A DNA stretch of 64,000 nt from Gillisella vitis (GTDB taxonomy: Bacteria; Pseudomonadota; Alphaproteobacteria; Rhizobiales; Rhizobiaceae), in NCBI RefSeq assembly GCF_014204625.1, contig NZ_JACHLU010000014.1, forward strand, positions 1 through 64,000. The letters are read 5' to 3'. The notes under the pieces are model-generated. The model did not search any database and was not told where the DNA came from. It saw only the letters and a program-made list of their open reading frames with translations. How positions within the stretch are numbered: the first letter of the stretch is position 1; each line of letters begins with the position of its first letter. Position numbers and translations under genes: made by a program. Positions 28,007 to 35,411 of the stretch are shown piece after piece.

Positions 28007-30885
28007 TGGACATGGATGTTCAACCCATGCCGTTCAACAGCACGCCTGAAACCACAATAGAGGGGGGCGCAAACAGGCCCCTTGTGCTGAACGACGCGCA
28101 TGGCTCCTATCGGCTGGTGCAGGGTTTTGCCGATGTTTTCATCCTCGATGATGAGAGTGACGCGCGGCATCACCTGTTTCGGCTGGAGGTTGGGGCAACC
28201 CTGTTTTCAACCCCTGCCCACAATCCTGGAAAACTCGTGGCGATTGGCAGTCTCGGGTCGCGGTTCGTGCGGATCGGCGAGGATGAGACTCTCAAAAATA
28301 CAAGCGCCATTGCCCAATGGCTACGTGCGCTTCACGCCGCCGTCAGCGACAGTCATCAATGGCCAACGCATGTGCTGAACACTGAAACGCTCACCCTCGA
28401 GGCTGGTGAAACCTGTTCTTCAGCCGCAGGAGAGTATCATCTGGTTCAAGCGCTTGCGCCGGGGTTAAACTGGAATGGCATCGCGCTTGAGCCTGACACG
28501 ATCTTTCCTGTGTCAGCGCCGGGCCTGTTGGCAAGTGAGCATTCATGCGGCCTGCGCGTGATAAGCACGCCAACCACCAATGATACAGCGGCGGCCTTGG
28601 CACAGCTTGCCGACATGACCGTTGAATGGGGACTTCGACGCTTTCATGCTGAACATCATCAGCGGCGCGAGCGCCAGCAGATGCGCGAGAGTGCCTCGCA
28701 TCAGCAATTTTCGAATGCGTTGTCGGCACTTTCGCGGGCGCGCAACGACCAGAAAATCTGGGATAACCCATGGATCGCCGCCATTGAGGCAGCCCTTGAG
28801 GCCTTTGGCCACAAGACAGACCATTTGCCGGATGTTTTGCGCCGCAAAGCGGCGGATACCAACGCTTTCGAGCCTGTTCTGAATGAGCTTTTGCTGGACT
28901 ATCGCCCGGTGCGCCTTCGGTCGGGGTGGTGGAAGCGGGATGGTTTGCCGCTTTTGGGCGAAACAACGGATGGTACGCCTGTGGCGCTGGTGCCCACCGG
29001 AAACGGTAGTTTCAGGGTGGTCGGCGAGCGTGGCTCGAAGCTGGTTGACGCGACAATCGCAGCTGGCTTGCGCCCGTCTGCCTTGCAGCTCTATCCCATG
29101 CTGGACGATCGTAAGCTTGGTTTGCGCGATCTGGTGCACTTTGCAGCGCGCGGACTGGGACCTGACTTTCGACGCATTGTGGCAACCTCTGTTCTGGCCG
29201 CCGCTGCCATGGCACTTTTGCCGGTGGCGACCGGCCTGTTGTTCGATTCTGTCGTGCCGGTCAATGATCGTTCCGGTCTTTGGCAAATTACAGTGTTGCT
29301 GATTGCCACAGCGCTTGGCCAATCAATCTTTGAACTCACACGGGCCATGACCATTCTGCGGATGGAAGCGGTGTTAGATGCCAAATTGCAGGCCGCTTTG
29401 GTGCTGCGCCTGTTTCGATTGCCCGTCAGTTTTTTTCAAAGGTTTGCGGTGGGTGATCTGGGGCAACGAACCCTCGGATTGCAAGAGGTCCGGCAGATTC
29501 TGACGGCTTCGACGCTTGGAAGCTTTTTGGGCCTGATTGGCGGGGTGACGGGCATCGTCACCATGACGTTCATCAGCTGGCGGCTGACCTTGTTTGCCAT
29601 GGTTCCCTTTGCCATCATCCTGTTGGTGTCGGGTTGGATCTCCCGCCAGCAATTGCGCCATGAGCGAGATCGGTTTGAGCGAAGAGGCGGCAGCTTCCTG
29701 CTTCAGGTGCTGGTTGGATTGCCAAAACTGCGCTCAGCCGCCGCCGAGATGCGGGCCTTTTCCGAATGGATCTGGCGCACAATGCACGAGCGCAAACAAT
29801 TGGGTCTGGCGCGTCGCTGGCAGGGGTGGCAAACGGTGGCTGTTGCGGTTTTGCCCGCGCTGTCCTTGCTGTTCATCTTCGGCTGCCTGTTGCTTGTGTT
29901 GAAATCCGAAACGGCGCAAGCGGCCTTGCTTGCGCTTGTGGATACAACGGATGCCTCTTCGCAGGCGGCTGCCTTGTCCACGGGGATGTTTGTGGCGTTT
30001 GTCGCAGCCTTCGGTCAGGCATCAACGGCGCTGACCACCGCCATCACGGCCGTGTCGGACGTGTTGACCATCAACCCCTTGGTTGAGCGTGTTCTGCCAT
30101 TGATCGAGGCAGAACCAGAGGTGAAACGGACCAGCGAGCCGCCAGGCCGCCTCTCGGGCGAAATTGCCTTCAACCGCGTCCATTTTCGCTATGGCAAGGA
30201 GAGCCCGCTGGTTTTGAAAGATGTGAGCTTCACCATCAAGCCCGGCGAATACATCGGCATTGTCGGGGAATCGGGCAGTGGCAAATCCACCTTGATGCGG
30301 CTGCTGCTTGGGTTTGACGTGGCGCATGAAGGCGCGCTGTTTTTCGACGGCAAGCCTGCGGATCGGCTCGATGCGGCACTGCTTCGCAAGGAAATCGGTG
30401 TTGTGCTCCAGAATGGCCGCATCAGCCCCGGCTCGATTTATGAAAACATTGCGGGCGCATCTGGTCTGGGTCTCGAGGCCGCGTGGGCTGCGGCTCGGCT
30501 TGTGGCGCTGGCGGCCGACATTGAGGCCATGCCCATGGGTATGCATACGGTGCTCAACGATGGCGGTGGTGCGCTATCGGGCGGCCAGCGCCAGCGGATT
30601 TTGCTGGCGCGTGCGCTGGTGCATCAACCCAATATTCTGTTGCTGGATGAAGCCACCAGCGCGCTTGACAACCGCACCCAGCGGGTTGTTACCGAAACGC
30701 TTGGCCGACTGTCCGTTACACGCATTGTTGTCGCCCACAGGCTCACCACAATTCAGGATGTCGACCGGATTTTCGTGATGGACAAAGGCCGTTTGGTGGA
30801 AAGCGGCACCTATAACCAATTGATGGAGGAGAGAGGCGTTTTCTACGCGCTTGCCCGGCGTCAACTTCTGGAGAGCACCATATAA
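28003..30885 (+). CDS. NHLM-type ABC permease/ATPase, second subunit
   Basis: A 960-residue ABC protein. An unusually long N-terminal cytosolic part (about 1-385, no C39 residues, charged) is typical of the second ABC protein of NHLM systems. The membrane domain (about 390-690) precedes an ATPase with Walker A (GESGSGKST), signature LSGGQ, Walker B (ILLLDEATS) and H-loop (VVAHRL), all intact. It most likely pairs with the upstream C39-ABC. The role of the long N-terminal region is not established; leader recognition is one possibility. Its stop overlaps the start of the next gene (TAATG). Confidence 0.88.
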   Translation: MMDMDVQPMPFNSTPETTIEGGANRPLVLNDAHGSYRLVQGFADVFILDDESDARHHLFRLEVGATLFSTPAHNPGKLVAIGSLGSRFVRIGEDETLKNTSAIAQWLRALHAAVSDSHQWPTHVLNTETLTLEAGETCSSAAGEYHLVQALAPGLNWNGIALEPDTIFPVSAPGLLASEHSCGLRVISTPTTNDTAAALAQLADMTVEWGLRRFHAEHHQRRERQQMRESASHQQFSNALSALSRARNDQKIWDNPWIAAIEAALEAFGHKTDHLPDVLRRKAADTNAFEPVLNELLLDYRPVRLRSGWWKRDGLPLLGETTDGTPVALVPTGNGSFRVVGERGSKLVDATIAAGLRPSALQLYPMLDDRKLGLRDLVHFAARGLGPDFRRIVATSVLAAAAMALLPVATGLLFDSVVPVNDRSGLWQITVLLIATALGQSIFELTRAMTILRMEAVLDAKLQAALVLRLFRLPVSFFQRFAVGDLGQRTLGLQEVRQILTASTLGSFLGLIGGVTGIVTMTFISWRLTLFAMVPFAIILLVSGWISRQQLRHERDRFERRGGSFLLQVLVGLPKLRSAAAEMRAFSEWIWRTMHERKQLGLARRWQGWQTVAVAVLPALSLLFIFGCLLLVLKSETAQAALLALVDTTDASSQAAALSTGMFVAFVAAFGQASTALTTAITAVSDVLTINPLVERVLPLIEAEPEVKRTSEPPGRLSGEIAFNRVHFRYGKESPLVLKDVSFTIKPGEYIGIVGESGSGKSTLMRLLLGFDVAHEGALFFDGKPADRLDAALLRKEIGVVLQNGRISPGSIYENIAGASGLGLEAAWAAARLVALAADIEAMPMGMHTVLNDGGGALSGGQRQRILLARALVHQPNILLLDEATSALDNRTQRVVTETLGRLSVTRIVVAHRLTTIQDVDRIFVMDKGRLVESGTYNQLMEERGVFYALARRQLLESTI

Positions 30886-31430
30886 TGCGCAAAGTCCTTT
30901 ATATTCTAGGCCAACTGGATGACGAAGACATTGAATGGATGGCCCGAAAGGGACGGCGGTTTACTGCCAACGCCCGCCAGATTCTCATCCATGAGGGCAA
31001 ATCGGTCCATGAGTTGTTCTTTGTGCTCTCGGGCGAGGTTGCCGTCATGGTAGCAGGGGTGGGTGAAGTGGCCCGGCTTGGTCGGGGCGAAGTGGTGGGC
31101 GAAATGTCGCTGGTTGATAGTGCGCCGCCGTCTGCCACGGTTGAGGCCGTGACCGGAGCCATGATTCTTGCCATTGACAAGCGTGACCTCCAGCAACGGC
31201 TCTCGGAAAATCCCGGTTTTAGCGGGCGGTTCTACAAGGCGCTGGCGATTTTTCTCGCCGACCGCCTGCGCAGTACAACCCAGCGCATGAATTCGTCCAA
31301 GGGCCTGAGTGGTGACGCCGTGATGGAAGATGAGCTGGACGACGGTATTCTCGACACAATTTCTTTGGCGGGAGCCCGTTTCGAGCATCTTCTGGCGCGT
31401 CTTTCAAACCATGGAGAGGGGCCAGCATGA
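30885..31430 (+). CDS. Cyclic-nucleotide-binding domain protein without DNA-binding domain
   Basis: A 181-residue cytosolic protein. Residues about 10-125 form a Crp/PKA-type CNB fold (ILIHEGKSVHELFFVLSGEV, LGRGEVVGEMSLVDSAP). No helix-turn-helix follows, so it is not a Crp-type transcription factor. In the phosphate-binding cassette GEMSLVDSAPPSATV the Glu is present, but the usual Arg before Ala-Thr-Val is Pro, so nucleotide affinity may be low or altered. An acidic C-terminal tail (EDELDDGILD) follows. It lies between the exporter and DUF3307 genes with overlaps on both sides. A regulatory subunit of the export complex is the simplest guess. Confidence 0.75.
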   Translation: MRKVLYILGQLDDEDIEWMARKGRRFTANARQILIHEGKSVHELFFVLSGEVAVMVAGVGEVARLGRGEVVGEMSLVDSAPPSATVEAVTGAMILAIDKRDLQQRLSENPGFSGRFYKALAIFLADRLRSTTQRMNSSKGLSGDAVMEDELDDGILDTISLAGARFEHLLARLSNHGEGPA

Positions 31431-31786
31431 CGATGGCAGAGATATTTCCGGTTTTTTGCCTGATGGTTTTTGGCCATGCACTGGGTGATTATCCACTCCA
31501 GAATGATTTCATGGCCCGTGGCAAAAACTGGCGCACGCCTGTCGCTGGCGTACCGTGGTATTATCTGCTGGGTGCACATGCGATTATTCATGGCGGATTG
31601 GCGGGACTTGCAACCGGTTGTGTATTCATCGGCCTGTTGGAAGCAGTCGCACACTTCGCCATTGACAGCTTGAAAAATAAGGGTTTTATCTCGATCCACG
31701 GAGATCAGGCCTTGCACGTTGGTTGCAAGGTGTTGTGGGCATTTCTTTTAGCCACGGGGGTGGTTGGGTCTGGTGCGTTTTTTTGA
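31427..31786 (+). CDS. DUF3307 membrane protein
   Basis: A 119-residue hydrophobic protein with the DUF3307 signature HALGDYPLQNDFMARGKN near the N-terminus and three to four membrane helices, including HFAIDSLKNKG, whose His/Asp are conserved in the family. The family function is unknown. It overlaps the CNB protein gene by ATGA and ends the eight-gene run that began at 18202. Confidence 0.8.
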   Translation: MTMAEIFPVFCLMVFGHALGDYPLQNDFMARGKNWRTPVAGVPWYYLLGAHAIIHGGLAGLATGCVFIGLLEAVAHFAIDSLKNKGFISIHGDQALHVGCKVLWAFLLATGVVGSGAFF

Positions 31787-31869
31787 TGCGCATTTCTGAT
31801 CTCATCGCTTGTGCAAAAAGAGTGCTCTGATCGGGTGTGGGTGGCATTCAGCGATGCGAGTGGTGAGAC

Positions 31870-32910
31870 GTGACAACGCAACCTGTTGAACGGCAGATTT
31901 TGGACTCTTCACAGCTCGGACGTGAAGAAAACTATGAATATTGGCGGGCGGGGGTTTCCAGTCTGTTTGACGCGGTACCCGCCACAGATGAGCTGGACGG
32001 CTTCAAAGCCGATTTGGAAAGCTATAATATTGGCCCGTTCCTGATCGGCAAGACATCGGCCAGCGCGCAGCGCTTTCATCGCTCCAACGAACTGGTTGCG
32101 GCGGGCGGTGTTGATCACCTTCTCGTCCAGCTCTATGTCAAAGGTGAATGTGCCTATAATGCGGATGGGGGACTTTCTAAAGGGGTGGCTGGAGATATTG
32201 TATGCTTCGACCTGAGCCGTCCCATGCGTAGTCAAACCACGGACATGGACATTGTGAGCATTATTCTGCCGCGCTCCATGATCCGGCTCATGCCCAAGAC
32301 GATTGATGAACTGCATGGAGCAAGGGTGCAGGGGACGTCAGCTCTTGGCATCTTGCTGGGCGAGCACATGATGTCCATGGCAAAAATTGCGCCGCAGCTG
32401 ACGGGGCCCGATAGCAAACTGGCAGCGGAAGTGGCGTCTGTGCTTGTTTCCAGCGGGTTTTCAGCAGCGGTTGCCGCAGAGCGTGGCATGTTGCTGGACG
32501 CCAACCTGCAAACCATACAGGCCTATATTGAACGTAATTTGACCAACCCCGCCCTGTCGCTTGAGATGATCATGCGCCAGTTTGCCCTTTCGAGATCGGC
32601 GCTTTATCGCCTGTTTGAACCGCTTGGAGGCATTGCCGATTACATCCGGGAACGTCGGCTTAAACTGGCTCATTTAAAGCTTGCCTCTGTAGGTACATCG
32701 CGTGGTGCGGTGGCAAAGCTGGCCTACTCTACCGGATTTGCCAGTGAAAATGCTTTTTCACGGGCTTTTCAGCAGCATTTCGGTATTCGTCCCAGCGAAG
32801 CCATCCGCAATGCAGACGCCGGGATCCGCATGAAAAGCAACCTCAACGACAGTGAAGATAACTGGATGCAGGCTTGGCTCGACAAATTGAAGACCAATAG
32901 CGGGCCATGA
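31870..32910 (+). CDS. AraC-family transcriptional regulator
   Basis: A 346-residue regulator. Residues about 30-190 form a cupin-like AraC sensor domain (FHRSNELVAAGGVDHLLVQLY). The C-terminal 110 residues hold two helix-turn-helix motifs (SLEMIMRQFALSRSALYRLFE and AKLAYSTGFASENAFSRAFQQ) followed by FGIRPSEAIR. The only start before the conserved region is GTG 31870. It sits 83 bp after DUF3307 and just before the GNAT and precursor genes, so it is the best candidate regulator of peptide production (inference). Confidence 0.87.
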   Translation: MTTQPVERQILDSSQLGREENYEYWRAGVSSLFDAVPATDELDGFKADLESYNIGPFLIGKTSASAQRFHRSNELVAAGGVDHLLVQLYVKGECAYNADGGLSKGVAGDIVCFDLSRPMRSQTTDMDIVSIILPRSMIRLMPKTIDELHGARVQGTSALGILLGEHMMSMAKIAPQLTGPDSKLAAEVASVLVSSGFSAAVAAERGMLLDANLQTIQAYIERNLTNPALSLEMIMRQFALSRSALYRLFEPLGGIADYIRERRLKLAHLKLASVGTSRGAVAKLAYSTGFASENAFSRAFQQHFGIRPSEAIRNADAGIRMKSNLNDSEDNWMQAWLDKLKTNSGP

Positions 32911-33080
32911 TCTCAGCTTCGTGAGACTGCACAGGATGTTGTCGAGACACTTCACCACCATCCTATCCCAATCTTGACCAATATCGTCCCAAGTCTGAAA
33001 CGACCTCTTTTCTTCCAACGCTTAAGCCTGCAAAAAACAATCACAACGATTGGCCACAACGATTGGCAAAGGCGGGGGAA

Positions 33081-34073
33081 ATGTTGGCGACTGAGAGAGA
33101 TGGGGCAGCACAGCCTGCATTGGCGCATTCAGATGTTTCATCAACATCAGGCACATCGTTTGTGCTGTTGAAAGACAATGCAGCGCTTTTTGCCGGACTG
33201 ACTTTCCCCCGCCTGCGCGCCTGGCTGAACGCCTTGCCGGATGGAATCATCGCGGTTGGTGCGATCTGCATGGGGCGTCCCGTGGGCTTGGCAATGGGAG
33301 ACGTCAAGCCCGACAATGTTGCAGACCTGTTTTCCATCGCCGTTGCATCGCCGATGCGCCGTTGGGGTATCGGTCGTGGATTGTTGCTGGAATGGCAACG
33401 GCAGACTGCCCTGCATGGCGCGGAGAAACTGCGGGTGAATTATCCAGCCACGCTGAAAAACAAAGATGGTCTGGAAGCTCTGCTTGCCCGGACCGGTTGG
33501 TCAAGCCCGATAGAAGATGGATTTATCGTGACAGGTCGGGCTGGCGCGATGGTTGACGCAGTCGGTCAATGGGCTGGAATCAGGGGACGCTTGGCTGATT
33601 TGAGTGCATATACGTTTGAGCCGGTCACACTGACAGCAGATGACGTGAAGGCCGTGAACGCCTATTGCGCGCGACCGGATTTTATCGACATGTTTGGTCC
33701 GCTGGCTCCTGAGTTGCAATTTGACGATGACCTGAGCTTGATCATTCGCCGCCACGGTGTGTTGGTTGGCTGGCTTTTGGCAATCAGGGAAGAGAGGTAC
33801 CGGGGTGCGCATACCGCATCTCAGACAGTACAGCCTATGGTTCGCTATCTTGAGGCCTATCTGGACCCAGCCTACTGGCATAGTGGCGTCATGATCGGTG
33901 CCTATTTCCAGTGTTATCAAAAGCAGGCGCTGATGTTCGGACCAGACTCTATTGCCGTTTATTACACCAATCAAAAACTTCCTCGCATGGTTGCCCTGAC
34001 CCGTCGTCGGTTTGCGCCGATCGCTGATCGGTTTGAAATTTCGTTATGTGCAATGCAATCCTTGCGGGTATAG
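33081..34073 (+). CDS. Two-lobed GNAT acyltransferase, candidate RiPP maturase
   Basis: A 330-residue protein. The N-terminal lobe (about 25-145) is a GNAT domain: LFSIAVASPMRRWGIGRGLLLEW carries the acyl-CoA/ACP pyrophosphate loop (RRWGIGRG), followed by LEALLARTGW. The C-terminal lobe (about 165-325) looks like a second, degenerate GNAT fold (GVLVGWLLAIREERYRG; GAYFQCYQKQALMFGPD; MVALTRRRFAP) without a clear cofactor loop. The family moves an acyl group to an amine. Directly downstream lie three Nif11-leader precursors, a layout like selidamide loci, where a GNAT-like enzyme attaches a fatty acid to a Lys or Orn side chain. ATG 33081 has GGCGGGGGAA just upstream; TTG 33063 is an alternative. 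Confidence 0.75.
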   Translation: MLATERDGAAQPALAHSDVSSTSGTSFVLLKDNAALFAGLTFPRLRAWLNALPDGIIAVGAICMGRPVGLAMGDVKPDNVADLFSIAVASPMRRWGIGRGLLLEWQRQTALHGAEKLRVNYPATLKNKDGLEALLARTGWSSPIEDGFIVTGRAGAMVDAVGQWAGIRGRLADLSAYTFEPVTLTADDVKAVNAYCARPDFIDMFGPLAPELQFDDDLSLIIRRHGVLVGWLLAIREERYRGAHTASQTVQPMVRYLEAYLDPAYWHSGVMIGAYFQCYQKQALMFGPDSIAVYYTNQKLPRMVALTRRRFAPIADRFEISLCAMQSLRV

Positions 34074-34103
34074 GCATCGACTCTCGCCTTGAGCGATGCG
34101 GTT

Positions 34104-34206
34104 TAGAGTTTGTCAGGAAGAAGTGGAACCCGGTTTTCGGATGAATCCGATCCGTTAGCAAAAGCTGAGAGCACCGTGCCAATGTTGAGTTTTGGAAGAA
34201 TGCTCT
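34104..34206 (+). repeat. Mosaic of family A and family B repeats
   Basis: It begins as family A (TAGAGTTTGTCAGGAAGAAG) and switches at about 34150 to the second part of family B (TTTTCGGATGAATCCGAT, GAGAGCACCG, AATGCTCT). It lies just upstream of the first precursor's ribosome site. Confidence 0.65.
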
Positions 34207-34231
34207 CAATTGAAAGTTTCAGGAGGTCAAA

Positions 34232-34519
34232 ATGAGCATGTCTGCATTGAAACAGTTTTACGATCATGTCAGTTGTTCGCCCGAGCTGAAGGCTCGCGCA
34301 ACCCAATCCCTGGCGGATTCTCCAGCTTCGCTGGTTTTGCTGGCCAAACTCGAAGGATTTGACTTTTCCGAGGGCGAGTTGGTGAAAGCATTGGCTGATA
34401 ACGCAGCATTGGAAGAGGGCGAACTCAGCGATGCAGACCTTGATGTCGTCGCTGGCGGCACTGTGTCCACGATCCAAAAGCCATCCTCATCCTTATCTTC
34501 ACCCGTTCCGCGGTCGTAA
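34232..34519 (+). CDS. Nif11-leader RiPP precursor peptide 1
   Basis: A 95-residue precursor. Leader residues 1-76 fit the Nif11 pattern: MSMSALKQFYDHV start, LAKLEGFDFSEGEL in the middle, ELSDADLDVVAGG at the end. Cleavage after Gly-Gly would release a 19-residue core, TVSTIQKPSSSLSSPVPRS. The core has no Cys, few aromatic residues, many Ser/Pro and a single Lys at core position 7. AGGAGGT lies 6 nt before the ATG, the strongest ribosome site in the region, suggesting high expression. It begins 158 bp after the GNAT gene. Its leader differs from the two near-identical leaders that follow. Confidence 0.85.
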   Translation: MSMSALKQFYDHVSCSPELKARATQSLADSPASLVLLAKLEGFDFSEGELVKALADNAALEEGELSDADLDVVAGGTVSTIQKPSSSLSSPVPRS

Positions 34520-34583
34520 CGCCGCCGTTCTGGAGCTGATACCTGTCTTCAAATTTGCAACATCAAGCAAGGGAAGTAAAATC

Positions 34584-34853
34584 ATGAGCATGGACGCGAT
34601 GCAGGCGTTTTACAGCAAAGTGCAGAGCGAAGAGGCCCTCCAAAACGAGGCTGAGCAAGCAGTACGGCAGGGTGCCGCTGCCGTTGTCGCCCTTGGTGCC
34701 CGCGAAGGCTTTGCGTTTTCAGAGGCGGAAGTGGTTGCGGGGTTGGCAGCACTTGCTGCTGATGAGGAGGAATTATCGGATCGTGATCTTGATCTCGTGG
34801 CGGGAGGCGGAGCTCAAGCGTGCCGAAAACCTGTCGTCGGCTCGCTGCTTTAA
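34584..34853 (+). CDS. Nif11-leader RiPP precursor peptide 2
   Basis: An 89-residue precursor. The 75-residue leader (MSMDAMQAFYSKVQSEEALQ start, REGFAFSEAEV, ELSDRDLDLVAGG end) is closely similar to that of precursor 3. The core is 14 residues, GAQACRKPVVGSLL, with one Cys, and Arg-Lys-Pro at positions 6-8; Lys is again at position 7. ATG 34584 follows GGGAAG; the frame is open further upstream, but all three precursors share the MSM start. The single Cys with no cyclase nearby argues against a lanthionine. Confidence 0.85.
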   Translation: MSMDAMQAFYSKVQSEEALQNEAEQAVRQGAAAVVALGAREGFAFSEAEVVAGLAALAADEEELSDRDLDLVAGGGAQACRKPVVGSLL

Positions 34854-34898
34854 AGCATCGGACCGAAAAGTGGCTCCGGTTTTCGGTCAGATACTCTA
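34854..34898 (+). repeat. Half copy of family B repeat between precursors 2 and 3
   Basis: AGCATCGGACCGAAAAGTGG then TTTTCGGTCAGATACTCT, starting at the base after the precursor 2 stop codon. It can fold into a hairpin (GACCGAAAA / TTTTCGGTC) that might attenuate or stabilise the polycistronic message. Confidence 0.65.
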
Positions 34899-34971
34899 AG
34901 GTTTTGATCCTGCCATTTGAGGCAACACCCGTTTTTTACACGTGTTTCAACACAACAAGAGAGGTCATATC

Positions 34972-35253
34972 ATGAGCATGGAAGCAATGCAGGCATTTTA
35001 TCAAAAAGTGCAGAGCGAAGAGGCCCTGCAAAAGGAAGCGGAGCAAGCGGTGCAGCAGGGCGCTGCCGCGGTCGTTGCGCTCGCTGCGAGAGAAGGGTTT
35101 GAGTTTTCAGAGGCAGAAGTGGCCGTGGAGTTGGCCGCACTTGCTGCGGGTCAAGAGGAATTGTCGGATAGCGATCTTGATCTCGTTGCAGGGGGATTGA
35201 TTACTCAGCCACAAAAGGAAAAGACATATTACGGCAAAGCTTTTTCGAGCTAA
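34972..35253 (+). CDS. Nif11-leader RiPP precursor peptide 3
   Basis: A 93-residue precursor. The 75-residue leader (MSMEAMQAFYQKVQSEEALQ start, REGFEFSEAEV, ELSDSDLDLVAGG end) is close to that of precursor 2, indicating recent duplication. The core is 18 residues, LITQPQKEKTYYGKAFSS, with three Lys; the first is at position 7, preceded by Gln as in precursor 1. AGAGGT lies 7 nt before ATG 34972. The strong contrast between conserved leaders and unrelated cores is the mark of RiPP families in which one enzyme set handles several products. Confidence 0.85.
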   Translation: MSMEAMQAFYQKVQSEEALQKEAEQAVQQGAAAVVALAAREGFEFSEAEVAVELAALAAGQEELSDSDLDLVAGGLITQPQKEKTYYGKAFSS

Positions 35254-35324
35254 AGCATGTCGCGTTTTATTGTCCTCAATAAAACGATAACGTACATGGG
35301 AAAAAGAAAGAGCTAAAGCCTGTC
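35254..35324. repeat. 71-bp repeat, family E copy 1
   Basis: Runs from AGCATGTCGCG to AAAGCCTGTC and contains a hairpin CGTTTTATTG-TCCT-CAATAAAACG with a perfect 10-bp stem. The copy at 55369-55439 differs by one base. It abuts the precursor 3 stop codon and could act as a terminator. Confidence 0.85.
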
Positions 35325-35410
35325 AGGGAAAAGTGGAATCCGCTTTTCCCTGAAAGACATACGAAAACAAAAGAATGATAGTCTGTCAGGTTCAATCTGA
35401 ACCTGACAGA
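35315..35410 (+). repeat. Palindromic repeat, family A copy
   Basis: AGCCTGTCAGGGAAAAGTGG start and a terminal perfect hairpin AGTCTGTCAGGTTCA-ATC-TGAACCTGACAGACT. It is overlapped on the left by family E. The hairpin lies at the convergent ends of precursor 3 and the AraC gene, so it may terminate both. Confidence 0.75.
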
Positions 35411-35411
35411 C

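Noticed and set aside
14274-35253. Lanthipeptide, thiazole or sactipeptide maturation genes
   Set aside because: No LanM/LanB, YcaO, dehydrogenase or radical SAM motif was found in any frame, so these RiPP classes are not supported.
33081-35253. Toxin-antitoxin reading of the GNAT and small genes
   Set aside because: GNAT toxins pair with an RHH or HTH antitoxin. The small proteins here have Nif11 leaders with Gly-Gly, not DNA-binding motifs.
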